A stretch of DNA of 64,000 nt from JAHEZL01 sp046074525 (GTDB lineage Bacteria; Bacteroidota; Bacteroidia; Flavobacteriales_C; GCA-002722245), in assembly GCA_046074525.1 (NCBI GenBank), contig JBJTOK010000059.1:62001-126000 (forward strand), given 5' to 3'. The notes below the pieces were generated by a model. It saw nothing but the letters and a program-made list of their open reading frames with translations. It was not told the DNA's origin and searched no databases. Positions 45,090 to 54,271 of the stretch are shown here, piece after piece. The translations under genes were made by a program, and so were the position numbers. How positions within the stretch are numbered: the stretch's first letter is position 1; each line of letters opens with the position of its first letter.

Positions 45090-46607
45090 TTACACCAAAA
45101 CCTCTCCCGTCATATCCTTTGGAATCTCCACACCCATTATTTTCAAAATAGTTGGAGCGATATCTCCCAGTTTTCCATTCTTGATTTTCTTGTAATCGCT
45201 ATCAATTAAGAAGCAAGGAACAGGATTGGTGGTGTGGGCAGTATTTGGTGAACCATCAGGATTGATCACATAATCAGCGTTACCGTGGTCGGCGATGATG
45301 ATGAAAGAAAATCCTTTTTTCGATCCGCATTCCACCACTTGTTTTACGCAGGAGTCAACAGTTTCTACTGCTTTTACCACTGCTTCATAAACGCCGGTGT
45401 GGCCTACCATATCAGGGTTTGCGAAGTTGAGGCAAAGGAAATCATCTTCGCCTTTATTGAGTTGTGCGCATACTTTATCGGTGAGTTCCTGAGCACTCAT
45501 TTCGGGTTGCAAATCGTAAGTGGCCACTTTTGGTGAAGCAGCCATGATGCGTGTTTCGCCTTTGAAAGGTTCTTCTCTTCCGCCGGAGAAGAAGAAAGTA
45601 ACGTGAGGATATTTTTCGGTTTCGGCAGCGCGAATTTGTTTTTTGCCCGCTTTCTCCAAAGCTTCTCCCATGGTCATGGTGAGATTGTCTTTTTCGTAAA
45701 TTACGTGAACACCTTTGAAAGCTTCATCGTAACGCGCCATGGTTACATAGTACAAGTTAATTTTGTACATGTTTTGTTCATGGAAATCCTGTTGACTCAA
45801 AGTTTGTGTTATTTCACGACAACGGTCGGTACGGAAGTTGAAACAAATTACCACATCACCTTCTTTGATGGTGGCAGTAGGTTGTCCGGAAGCATTAGTA
45901 ATTACAGTAGGTTTAACGAATTCATCGGTTTCATTTTTCGCGTAAGAAGCTTTCATTGCCTCTACAGGATCGGAGAATTTTTCACCGGCACCGTGTACCA
46001 TAAGATCGTAAGCCAGCTTCACGCGCTCCCAGCGCTTATCGCGATCCATAGCATAATATCTTCCGCAGAGGGAAGCAATTTTTGCGTTTGTTTTTTTGAT
46101 GTAATCCTGCAATTCTGTTACATAACCCAATCCGCTTTTAGGATCCACATCGCGACCGTCTGTAAAGGCATGGATAAACACGTCTTTCACGCCTTCGGTA
46201 GTGGCCATGTCACACAGTGCATACAGGTGTTTTTGTGAGGAGTGCACACCTCCCTCGGAGATCAATCCTAAAAAGTGTACCGCCTTATTTTTGTCTTTGG
46301 CTTCTTTGAAAGCTGCTTTCAATACAGGGTTGGAGAAAAAAGATTTGTCGCGCACGGCAACATTGATTCTCACCAAATCCTGATACACCACTCGACCCGC
46401 GCCGATGTTTAAGTGACCCACTTCAGAGTTACCCATTTGCCCTTCAGGCAAACCCACCTCTTCACCGCTGGTGATCAATTCGGAGTTTGGATATTTAGTG
46501 TATAATGAATCAACAAAAGGAGTGTTTGCGTTGAAAATAGCGTCGGATTTGGTTTTGTCACCTTTTCCCCAGCCGTCCATGATAATTAATGCAAATTTTT
46601 TAGACAT
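45090..46607 (-). CDS. gpmI: 2,3-bisphosphoglycerate-independent phosphoglycerate mutase
   Basis: 505 residues from the ATG at 46607 (MSKKFALIIMDGWGKGD), matching homologues; an in-frame ATG upstream would overlap the kinase gene. It interconverts 3- and 2-phosphoglycerate in glycolysis with two metal ions. DGWG near the start, GNSEVGHLNIGAGR (nucleophilic Ser), AFTDGRDV, GRYYAMDRDKRW, NFANPDMVGHTG and IADHGNADY are the alkaline-phosphatase superfamily metal and active-site motifs. It lies 10 bases downstream of a histidine kinase gene and one base upstream of the Trypco2-like gene. Confidence 0.95.
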   Translation of the reverse strand: MSKKFALIIMDGWGKGDKTKSDAIFNANTPFVDSLYTKYPNSELITSGEEVGLPEGQMGNSEVGHLNIGAGRVVYQDLVRINVAVRDKSFFSNPVLKAAFKEAKDKNKAVHFLGLISEGGVHSSQKHLYALCDMATTEGVKDVFIHAFTDGRDVDPKSGLGYVTELQDYIKKTNAKIASLCGRYYAMDRDKRWERVKLAYDLMVHGAGEKFSDPVEAMKASYAKNETDEFVKPTVITNASGQPTATIKEGDVVICFNFRTDRCREITQTLSQQDFHEQNMYKINLYYVTMARYDEAFKGVHVIYEKDNLTMTMGEALEKAGKKQIRAAETEKYPHVTFFFSGGREEPFKGETRIMAASPKVATYDLQPEMSAQELTDKVCAQLNKGEDDFLCLNFANPDMVGHTGVYEAVVKAVETVDSCVKQVVECGSKKGFSFIIIADHGNADYVINPDGSPNTAHTTNPVPCFLIDSDYKKIKNGKLGDIAPTILKIMGVEIPKDMTGEVLV

Positions 46608-46617
46608 AAGATAAAGT

Positions 46618-47529
46618 TTATTGAATCGGAAATTGAATCGTAAATATAGCACCTTTGGGAGAATTATCGCGAACTTCTATAGAGCCATTGTGCAGCTCCA
46701 CTAAATTTTTAACGATAAAGAGTCCTAAACCTGTGCCTTTGTTTTTTCGGGTATTTTCATTCCCAATGCGGTAAAATTTCTGGAAAATATTTTTTTTCTC
46801 CACATCGGGAATTCCTTCTCCTTCGTCAGAAATACTAAGCAAAATCTGATTTTCCTTGTTTTTGAGGGTGATGATAATTTCACTGCCGGCATCAGAATAT
46901 TTAGCGGCGTTTTCAAGAAGATTAACGATGATAGAAGACAGTCCTATTTCATCACCCATCATCATGAATTCACCATCAGAGTTATGCATAAAGGTGAAGC
47001 GGTGATTCTTAAGGAAGCCGCCCTGGTTGCGTTGTAGAACATCAGTAATAATTTTTTTCAATGAAGTTTTTTCCTTGTGAAGGATGAAAAGTTGTTCCTC
47101 AATTTTGGTAACGAGGAGAATATTTTCTACCATCTGGTTGAGTCGGTCGGCATTCTCCACGCCTTTATTCGCAAGGTCTTTCACCTGACCTTCTTCCAGC
47201 TTTCGCGAAGCAATGGTTTGCCACAAAAGTTTTATGGAAGCGATTGGTGTTTTCAGTTCGTGCGTGATAGCCATGAGAAAATTCCGTTGTTGCCGGCTCA
47301 CGGCAATTTCCTTGCGGAAGGCGCGATAGGTGATGAAAGATCCGAAGAGCAGTAGCACAATAAATACTGAACCTTCGCCCAGCAGCATCCAGAATTTGCG
47401 ATTGAGTTCTTCACCGTGATACACTTTTTTATAAAGGTTCCAGGTGTTGTGCAGCCACCAGATGCTTTGCAGCAAAATGTAGCACAACAGGATGGAGAAG
47501 ATAACTTTAGCCTGCTTGATTTTATTCAT
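46618..47529 (-). CDS. Membrane sensor histidine kinase
   Basis: 303 residues. Two membrane helices (about 8-27 and 51-69) flank a short periplasmic loop. The dimerisation helix has the phospho-acceptor His in MAITHELKTPIASIKLLWQ (H89). The ATPase domain has the N box NLLENAAKYSD, G1 SISDEGEGIPD, F box KIFQKFYR and G2 GTGLGLFIVK. The input is too short for a classical sensor domain. No response regulator gene adjoins it. Confidence 0.9.
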   Translation of the reverse strand: MNKIKQAKVIFSILLCYILLQSIWWLHNTWNLYKKVYHGEELNRKFWMLLGEGSVFIVLLLFGSFITYRAFRKEIAVSRQQRNFLMAITHELKTPIASIKLLWQTIASRKLEEGQVKDLANKGVENADRLNQMVENILLVTKIEEQLFILHKEKTSLKKIITDVLQRNQGGFLKNHRFTFMHNSDGEFMMMGDEIGLSSIIVNLLENAAKYSDAGSEIIITLKNKENQILLSISDEGEGIPDVEKKNIFQKFYRIGNENTRKNKGTGLGLFIVKNLVELHNGSIEVRDNSPKGAIFTIQFPIQ

Positions 47530-47550
47530 GATAAAAGCCTTAGCGCCGAA

Positions 47551-47558
47551 CTAAAATA
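47551..47558 (-). promoter_or_regulatory. -7-like promoter element of the histidine kinase gene
   Basis: The minus strand reads TATTTTAG, one mismatch to TAnnTTTG, 21 bases before the ATG at 47529. Similar one-mismatch TAnnTTAG elements occur before the cysteine desulfurase and manC genes. Confidence 0.35.
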
Positions 47559-47598
47559 GATGTTTTATTTGTTTTTCTCCCCCATTTCTATTGTGTAT

Positions 47599-47840
47599 GT
47601 CATCCTGAGGGTACTCCCGAAGGACCCATCGTCCCTTTTATCACCTTCTTCGTCATTGCATTTGAGAGTAAGAAGGGGAAAGCCCTTTGGCATTCAGGCA
47701 CTTTTTCTTCTTTTAAAAAGAAGCAAATCGATACTTTTTTGTCTTGAAACAAAAAAGTATCCAAAAAAAATTATGAGCCAGGATATGCTTCGGCCCGCCT
47801 CCTGTCTCAGGCCCCCGCACGAAGTTAACGGTCCATTCCA
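47599..47840. repeat. Hairpin-rich dispersed intergenic element, copy 2
   Basis: It begins with GTCATCCTGAGGGTACTCCC and CCGAAGGACCCATCGTCCC, then an insertion of some 50-60 bases absent from copy 1, then CTTCTTTT/AAAAGAAG (47707-47723) and ATACTTTTTTGT/ACAAAAAAGTAT (47731-47742 with 47749-47760), and ends CGCACGAAG...GGTCCAT like copy 1 at 33301-33475. Confidence 0.75.
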
Positions 47841-47870
47841 GATATTTCTTTTGATGTATACAGGATGATG

Positions 47871-49748
47871 TTACTTCTTCTCCACCCAATCCCCATTCTC
47901 CTTAATCAGCTCTATCAAAGCATCAACAGCTAAATCAGAAGAAATCGCTTTTTTCACTACTTCTTTTCCTTTGTACAATGTGATTTTACCAACGCCGGAA
48001 CCTACGTAGCCATAATCGGCATCGGCCATTTCGCCCGGACCGTTTACAATGCAGCCCATAATGCCAATTTTAACGCCCTTAAGGTGATTGGTTACCGCGC
48101 GGATTTTAGCAGTGGTTTCCTGTAAATCGAAAAGTGTGCGTCCGCAAGATGGACAGGAAATATATTCGGTTTTGGAAATGCGGGTTCTGGTAGCTTGCAA
48201 CACACCAAAGGCTTGTGAAGTTTGCGCCTGCAAAGCGATATCATCGGCTTTTATCCAGATGCCATCACCAAGCCCATCCAGCAGCAAGCCCCCAAAATCA
48301 GTAGCGGAATGCAACTGGAATTTTTCAGGTGTGGTATTCAGGTATTCTCTTTTCACGATGACCGGAAGAGAGATGTTATTTTCTATCAGCGCATTGAAAA
48401 AAGCGCGCTGTTCGGCCATGCCATGGGTATTGGTGGTTTTAAGCACCAGCGTTGTGTTTTTCATTCCTTTCAATGCAGGAATGATGGCGAGATTGTGTGC
48501 ATGTACACTCAGGAAATCAGGAGAGCCCGCTTTTCCGATGGAATAGTGTCGCTCTTTTTTCTGCAGTTTTCCTTCGTTTTGTATGATGCCGAGTGTTCCT
48601 GGAATTTCAAAATCAATCTGGTTATCGCCCGCATAAATGTAATCTACTGCCATATCGCCGATAGTCCACTTGTCCATCGGCACCGAGTAAGTATAACCCA
48701 CAGCAAATAAATTGGCGGGTTTTATTTCTTTTAATGCAGAGAGGTCGGCCACTACGACAGGCACTGCTTTTCCGCCAATGTTGTGCATTTCAGCAGAAGC
48801 ACGTCTGTTGTATTCAAAAGGATTGATGTGGTAATTTTTTATGGGAGCGATTGCTTGATGGTCGGCTCTTGTTGTATATCTGTCGGCCAGGGCCTTAGCC
48901 ACCGGAGCTTCAAATTCAGGGTCTTCCGTCAAGGAAACACGAATGGTATCGCCGAGTCCGTCTTCCAGCAAAGTACCTATACCCACAGCCGACTTGATGC
49001 GTCCGTCTTCACCATCCCCGGCTTCGGTAACACCGAGATGCAAAGGATAATTCATATTGTTTTCCTTCATTGTGGCCACCAGCAAGCGATAGGCCTGCAC
49101 CATGATTTGCGTGTTGCTGGCCTTCATCGACAGCACGATGTTGTGGTAATTCAAATCTTCACAAATGCGAAGAAATTCCATGGCGGATTCCACCATGCCC
49201 AGCGGACTGTCGCCGTAGCGGCTCATGATCCTGTCGGACAATGATCCGTGGTTGGTGCCGATGCGCATTGCTGTTCCGTATTCTTTACAGATTTTCACCA
49301 GCGGCGTGAACTTTTCTCGAATCCTGTCGAGTTCACGATTGTATTCCGCATCGGTGTATTCTATGTTCTCGAATTTCTTTTTGTCGGCATAATTTCCCGG
49401 ATTCACACGCACCTTTTCCACGATGCGTGCAGCGAGTTCGGCGGCGTTGGGAGTATAATGGATATCGGCAATCAGTGGTACATTGTAGCCACGGACACTC
49501 AATTCTTTTTTAATGTTGGCGAGATTTTCAGCTTCCTTGATACTTGGTGCTGTTATGCGTACATATTCACATCCGGCTTCTACCATGCGTATGGTTTGCT
49601 CAACGGTGGCGAGGGTATCCATGGTATCGGTGGTGGTCATCGACTGGATACGGATAGGATTTTTCCCTCCCAGCGGAACATCGCCAATGCGCACTTCACG
49701 CGTGAACCAGCGCTCGTATTTTGTAAGGTTGTTGGTGTACAAAGCCAT
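47871..49748 (-). CDS. ispG: 4-hydroxy-3-methylbut-2-enyl-diphosphate synthase, long form
   Basis: 625 residues, the three-domain form usual in Bacteroidota and plants; the two-domain enterobacterial form is about 370. It makes HMBPP in the MEP pathway. The TIM barrel begins RWFTREVRIGDVPLGGKNPIRIQSMTTTDT. A large inserted domain lies between the barrel and the C-terminal Fe-S domain, where ISCPSCGRTLFDLQ and GIMGCIVNGPGEMADADYGYVG supply the cluster cysteines. It is divergent from the cysteine desulfurase gene, which could supply sulfur for such clusters (inference). Confidence 0.95.
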   Translation of the reverse strand: MALYTNNLTKYERWFTREVRIGDVPLGGKNPIRIQSMTTTDTMDTLATVEQTIRMVEAGCEYVRITAPSIKEAENLANIKKELSVRGYNVPLIADIHYTPNAAELAARIVEKVRVNPGNYADKKKFENIEYTDAEYNRELDRIREKFTPLVKICKEYGTAMRIGTNHGSLSDRIMSRYGDSPLGMVESAMEFLRICEDLNYHNIVLSMKASNTQIMVQAYRLLVATMKENNMNYPLHLGVTEAGDGEDGRIKSAVGIGTLLEDGLGDTIRVSLTEDPEFEAPVAKALADRYTTRADHQAIAPIKNYHINPFEYNRRASAEMHNIGGKAVPVVVADLSALKEIKPANLFAVGYTYSVPMDKWTIGDMAVDYIYAGDNQIDFEIPGTLGIIQNEGKLQKKERHYSIGKAGSPDFLSVHAHNLAIIPALKGMKNTTLVLKTTNTHGMAEQRAFFNALIENNISLPVIVKREYLNTTPEKFQLHSATDFGGLLLDGLGDGIWIKADDIALQAQTSQAFGVLQATRTRISKTEYISCPSCGRTLFDLQETTAKIRAVTNHLKGVKIGIMGCIVNGPGEMADADYGYVGSGVGKITLYKGKEVVKKAISSDLAVDALIELIKENGDWVEKK

Positions 49749-49773
49749 GGAGCGAAATTAAGACTTTTAATCT

Positions 49774-49781
49774 TATTTTAG
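49774..49781 (+). promoter_or_regulatory. -7-like promoter element of the cysteine desulfurase gene
   Basis: TATTTTAG, one mismatch to TAnnTTTG, ends 7 bases before the ATG at 49789. If used, the transcript would be leaderless or nearly so. Confidence 0.35.
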
Positions 49782-49788
49782 CAGGACA

Positions 49789-50907
49789 ATGAAGCACATC
49801 TATTTAGATTATAATTCCACCACGCCCCTCGATCCGAAAGTGCTTGAATCGATGCTGCCCTATTTTACCCAAGAGTTTGGTAATGCCGCCAGTAGCACGC
49901 ACCGCTACGGCTGGGTGGCTAAGGATGCTGTGGAAAGTGCCCGCCAACAGGTGGCTGAGCTGATAGGCGCTGAAAAAGGAGAAATTATTTTTACCTCTGG
50001 AGCTACTGAATCCATCAATCTCGCTTTACAAGGGATTTATAATCTTTTCAAAAAAGAAAAGAATCATTTAATTACAGTTAAAACCGAACATAAGGCCGTG
50101 CTGGATGTTCATGCTTTCCTGGAAAGGGAAGGCGCCGAAGTGACCTATCTGTCGGTAGATGCTTCAGGAAGGATTGATTTAAATGAGCTGGAAAAATCTA
50201 TTACTGCTAAAACAGCATTGGTTTCGGTAATGCTGGCAAACAATGAAACGGGAGTGATTCAGGATATAGAGAAAATAGCAGCGATGGTACACGCCAGGAA
50301 TTCTATTTTGTTTAGCGATGCCACTCAGGCCGTGGGCAAGATGCGGGTAAATGTGAATGAGCTGGGCATTGATGTAATGCCTTTATCGGCGCATAAAATT
50401 TACGGTCCGAAGGGTGTTGGAGCTCTTTATCTCCGTCGGAAATCACCACGGGTGCGCGCAGTGCCGATGATGTATGGGGGTGGACATGAAAATGGCTTGC
50501 GATCGGGGACACTCAATGTACCTGGGATAGTGGGGTTGGGAAAGGCTTGCGCAATATTGGAAATTGAAAACGAGTCGGAACGACTTTCCCAATTAAAGAA
50601 AGAACTGCTGAAAGGCTTGTTGGATAAAGGATTTGTAAGTAATGTTTCTTTGGAGAATACCTTGGAAAATACGCTCAGTCTGCGTCATAAAGAGATAATA
50701 GCCAGTGAGCTTCTGGTAAAAACCCGTGCGCTGGCTTACGCCTTAGGCTCCGCGTGCAATTCTGCAGATCCTTCACCATCGCACGTGCTGTCCGCCATGG
50801 GCCTGGACGAAAAGCAAATCAGATGCAGTATCCGGTTAAGCCTTGGTAGATACACCACTTCCGCTGACATCGCTCAGATTCTGAATATTTTTCATACAGC
50901 AATATAA
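49789..50907 (+). CDS. Cysteine desulfurase (NifS/IscS family)
   Basis: 372 residues. It takes sulfur from cysteine using pyridoxal phosphate. MKHIYLDYNSTTPLDPKVLESM, the PLP-binding segment FTSGATESINLALQG and the Schiff-base lysine in SAHKIYGPKGVGALY are present. The active Cys is in GSACNSADPSPSHVLSAMG near residue 325; the SSCxxG-type context of IscS is replaced by SACNS. It may serve Fe-S clusters or another sulfur pathway. No scaffold gene (iscU or sufU) is next to it. Confidence 0.93.
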   Translation: MKHIYLDYNSTTPLDPKVLESMLPYFTQEFGNAASSTHRYGWVAKDAVESARQQVAELIGAEKGEIIFTSGATESINLALQGIYNLFKKEKNHLITVKTEHKAVLDVHAFLEREGAEVTYLSVDASGRIDLNELEKSITAKTALVSVMLANNETGVIQDIEKIAAMVHARNSILFSDATQAVGKMRVNVNELGIDVMPLSAHKIYGPKGVGALYLRRKSPRVRAVPMMYGGGHENGLRSGTLNVPGIVGLGKACAILEIENESERLSQLKKELLKGLLDKGFVSNVSLENTLENTLSLRHKEIIASELLVKTRALAYALGSACNSADPSPSHVLSAMGLDEKQIRCSIRLSLGRYTTSADIAQILNIFHTAI

Positions 50908-50911
50908 TTTT

Positions 50912-50920
50912 TACTTTTGC
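50912..50920 (+). promoter_or_regulatory. -7 promoter element of the MORN/transglutaminase operon
   Basis: TACTTTTGC matches TAnnTTTGC, just after the cysteine desulfurase stop and 19 bases before the ATG at 50939. It separates the five-gene operon from the desulfurase gene. Confidence 0.5.
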
Positions 50921-50938
50921 AGCCAAACTGGATGTAAC

Positions 50939-53900
50939 ATGAAATTTTTATTAAGTATTTCTTTAGCAGGACTATTGTCCTTTAGCGCATTCTCACAACA
51001 AAAACAATGGGTGGATTCCAAGGAATACATTACCGAGGGTATGAAGTATATTGTGGAGAAGGACTATGAAAGGGCCATTGATGAATTTCATCAGGTATCG
51101 GCCAACGATACCAACTATGTTCTGGCACAATTGGAGGAGGTATACTGCTATTCCAAACTCGACAAGGATTCTGTTGTGATAGGAAAATGCCGCATGATGA
51201 TCCCGATGGAAACCAAGTTTGACCATCTTTTCAGGGAATACCTGATTGAAAGTATGCACCACATCAAGGATAGCGATGTTTTTGAGGAAATAGCCATGGC
51301 GAAGTCGAAATACCCTTTCAATGAAGATTTCATCCTCATGGAAGCTATCGCTAATAAGAAATTTGAGAATTACGATCAAAGCATCAAAGTGCTGCAAGAC
51401 CTTATAAAGAGAAATCCTTTCAATAAAAACGCACATTTTCATCTGGGTTCTTTGATGGCCGATAAAGGAGATTTTATACGCGCTACCATTTCACTGGAAT
51501 GCTTCTTAATGCTGTCATCTTCCTCCAATGTGAAAACCGCTTCGGCCATTACTATATTGAGCGACATGTTTAAAAACAAGCATGAAATTACCATCACCAA
51601 TGTCAAGAAAGACGAGTTGTTTAAAGAAGTGGAAGAGCTGATTGAATCGGGACTTGCCTTGAAAAAAGCTTACAAAACCGATGCTCCGCTGGATGATCCT
51701 ATCGTACGTCAAACGGATGTTCTGGTGAAAAATCTGGAATACAAAAAAGGAACCGCTGATTTCTGGATGGAGTTTTATGTTCCTTTCCTAAACAAGGTGA
51801 AATCACAGGGAATGCTGCGTGGCTATACTTACCAGTTCCTTTCGTTTATTGATGCCGATTTTATACAGGCTGGAGTGAAGAAATACAGGCCGGAAGTGGA
51901 CAGATTCATCAAATTCGCTGCAGAATATTTTGATGATTTGCAGAGCAAATCCACTCTGGTGGTGCAAGGAAAAAGCGTTACGGAGAAGAAAGGCTACGAT
52001 GATGGCAAATTACTCACTTTAGGGAAAAAAGAAGGGGATAAGTATGTAGGCACCTGGTATGTATTCCATCGTGCCGGATCACTACAGGCAGTGGTAAACT
52101 ACAACAACAATGGTAAAAAGAACGACAGCGTTTATGAATACCACATGAACGGAAAACTGAAGTATCATTACTATTTTAAGAATGGCGTGCTGGAGGGAAA
52201 ATATCTCGAATATTTCAGCAATGGCGAACTCAAATCGGAACTGTATTATAAAGGCGATTCACTGGATGGTTTGCAAAAAACCTTTTATGCCAATGGCTCT
52301 CCCAAGGAAACCATTGAGTACAAAAAAGGAAAGCGCAATGGAAAGATGGAGGAGTTCGACAATAACGGCAACAGGGTTTCGGAGCTGAATTACAAAAACG
52401 GGAAGTATGATGGTTTGCAAAAACTCTATCATATTGGTAATGTCCTGAAAAGAGAAATCTATTATAAAGATGGAATGGTTGAAGGTTCCAGCACTTCCTA
52501 TTATACCAATGGAAAGGTGTCTTCCAAAGGATCTTTTGCCAAAGGCAATCCTGTTGGCAAATGGGAGGAATTTTTTGAGAACGGAAAACCAAAGCGCTTG
52601 TATTACCTCAATGCCGAAGGGAACTACATCGATTCTGCTTTGAATTATCACCATAACGGTCAGCTGGAAAGCGTGATGCTTTATAATAAAAAGAGTCAGC
52701 CTCACGGCCTTTACCGTGCATACAGTGCTGAAGGAAAACTTTTCAATACCTTATTCTATAAAAAAGGAGCCATCAAGAAATGGGAATATTTCTCTGCTGA
52801 TGGAAAACTCATCAACTCTGGTGGCGCTAACCTTGTTAATTATAACGAGTATGGAAACATGGATTCCAAAGGTGCCCTCAAAAAGGATTACCGCACAGGC
52901 CGCTGGGAATTTTACTATCCTAACGGGGATATCTCAGCCATTGGCACTTATGATGAATATGGTCAGCTCAGCGGGACTTATGAAGAATATTATCACAATG
53001 GTACAGTAAAAAGCAAGACTACCTACGAAAACGGCGAGTTTAACGGTCCGTATAGCTACTACTACGAAAACGGGAAACTACAAACCGAAGGCTGGTATAT
53101 CAACGGCGAGCATGCGGGAGAATGGACATGGTACTACCTCAATGGTAACGTTGAGCAAAAAACGTATTATATCAATGACGAAGCTAGTGGAACAGTTGAA
53201 AACTGGAATGCCGATAGTACCATGGAATATAGCAGAAGATACAAGGATCAGTTGTTTGAGGCATTGTGGCTGTATGGTCCCGATGATAAGCCTTTCCAGA
53301 AACTGGAAACCAAAAATGGCAATGGTGTCTTCACCTACCCTGCTGAAGGAGGGGCAATGGAATATAAAACGACTTACCGCTATGGGGTTTTACATGGCCG
53401 ACAAACCAAAAAATTAAAAAGCGGAGTAGTGATCAGCGATGAAAATTATGAAGGTGGCCACCACCATGGCAAGCATGTGTATCGCTATCCTAACGGACAG
53501 CCGTCCCTGGAGTCGGATTATATGTATGGTGATTACCACGGCGCTTGGTACTATTATGCCGCCGATGGAACCATGACGCTGCAACGTCATTACTCCTACG
53601 GCAACTCCTGTGATTCAACGGTTTGGTATTATCCTTCCGGAGCACCAAAAATCAAGGAATTTTACAATGACATGGGCCAGGTCAGCGGTATTGTTACCTG
53701 GTATTTTGAGAACGGGAAGGTAAAAAGGCTCTCGCAACATGCTTATGGCGAAAGAGACGGCTGGACTTACGATTACGATCCGGAGGGTCGACTGATGTAC
53801 AAGCGCTGGTATGAAAATGGAAATGTTGTTTTATTGAAAGGGTTGGCTGCTAATGGAAAAGATACTTTAACATTTGATGTTTATGGTAAATCGGATAGTG

Positions 53901-54271
53901 TTGTCGTTTACTACGATAATGGTAAACGCGCGCATTCCTGCTACTATAATCATGGCTTGCTGCATGGTACTTGGAAAAAATATTTCTACGACGGTAGTGT
54001 AATGGAGCAGGATGAGTATTTCTATGATGAATCGAATGGTGAAAGCATCGACTATTATATCAGTGGTAAAATTTACCAGATAGAACACAATAGCTACGGT
54101 GAGTCACACGGTGAGCAGTTATATTATTATGAAAACGGACAGCTTTTTGAACAGGAAAATCAGTACCTTGGAATCCTGCACGGCACAAATAAGTCGTACA
54201 ATAAAAAAGGAGTCCCATTGGTTAATGCTGAATACAGACAGGGTGTCCTGATAAAAAATAACATGAAATGA
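50939..54271 (+). CDS. Giant MORN/YwqK-repeat secreted protein
   Basis: 1110 residues with a signal peptide (MKFLLSISLAGLLSFSAFSQ). Residues about 25-200 look like TPR-type helical repeats (VEKDYERAIDEFHQVS, YDQSIKVLQDLIKRNPFNKNAHFHLGSLMADKGDF). From about residue 360 to the end come roughly 28 repeats of about 23 residues with the pattern G-x-W-x-x-Y-Y-x-N-G-x-L (for example YYENGKLQTEGWYINGEHAGEW). This is the MORN_2/YwqK antitoxin-like repeat, otherwise found in small proteins. A periplasmic or surface scaffold is inferred. Its stop overlaps the next start (ATGATG around 54268). Confidence 0.85.
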   Translation: MKFLLSISLAGLLSFSAFSQQKQWVDSKEYITEGMKYIVEKDYERAIDEFHQVSANDTNYVLAQLEEVYCYSKLDKDSVVIGKCRMMIPMETKFDHLFREYLIESMHHIKDSDVFEEIAMAKSKYPFNEDFILMEAIANKKFENYDQSIKVLQDLIKRNPFNKNAHFHLGSLMADKGDFIRATISLECFLMLSSSSNVKTASAITILSDMFKNKHEITITNVKKDELFKEVEELIESGLALKKAYKTDAPLDDPIVRQTDVLVKNLEYKKGTADFWMEFYVPFLNKVKSQGMLRGYTYQFLSFIDADFIQAGVKKYRPEVDRFIKFAAEYFDDLQSKSTLVVQGKSVTEKKGYDDGKLLTLGKKEGDKYVGTWYVFHRAGSLQAVVNYNNNGKKNDSVYEYHMNGKLKYHYYFKNGVLEGKYLEYFSNGELKSELYYKGDSLDGLQKTFYANGSPKETIEYKKGKRNGKMEEFDNNGNRVSELNYKNGKYDGLQKLYHIGNVLKREIYYKDGMVEGSSTSYYTNGKVSSKGSFAKGNPVGKWEEFFENGKPKRLYYLNAEGNYIDSALNYHHNGQLESVMLYNKKSQPHGLYRAYSAEGKLFNTLFYKKGAIKKWEYFSADGKLINSGGANLVNYNEYGNMDSKGALKKDYRTGRWEFYYPNGDISAIGTYDEYGQLSGTYEEYYHNGTVKSKTTYENGEFNGPYSYYYENGKLQTEGWYINGEHAGEWTWYYLNGNVEQKTYYINDEASGTVENWNADSTMEYSRRYKDQLFEALWLYGPDDKPFQKLETKNGNGVFTYPAEGGAMEYKTTYRYGVLHGRQTKKLKSGVVISDENYEGGHHHGKHVYRYPNGQPSLESDYMYGDYHGAWYYYAADGTMTLQRHYSYGNSCDSTVWYYPSGAPKIKEFYNDMGQVSGIVTWYFENGKVKRLSQHAYGERDGWTYDYDPEGRLMYKRWYENGNVVLLKGLAANGKDTLTFDVYGKSDSVVVYYDNGKRAHSCYYNHGLLHGTWKKYFYDGSVMEQDEYFYDESNGESIDYYISGKIYQIEHNSYGESHGEQLYYYENGQLFEQENQYLGILHGTNKSYNKKGVPLVNAEYRQGVLIKNNMK

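Larger units (their letters stand above)
47530..47870. other. Intergenic region between histidine kinase and ispG
   Basis: About 340 bases without a credible gene. It holds the -7-like element TATTTTAG of the kinase gene (minus strand, 47551-47558) and the second copy of the hairpin-rich element (47599-47840). Confidence 0.6.

Noticed and set aside
45603..46238. 211-codon frame opposite gpmI
   Set aside because: Antisense shadow of an essential enzyme with intact active-site motifs; Phe/His-rich composition typical of shadows.
47560..47868. 102-codon frame across the second hairpin element
   Set aside because: Covers the dispersed repeat; low-complexity Ser/Pro/Phe composition and no family pattern.
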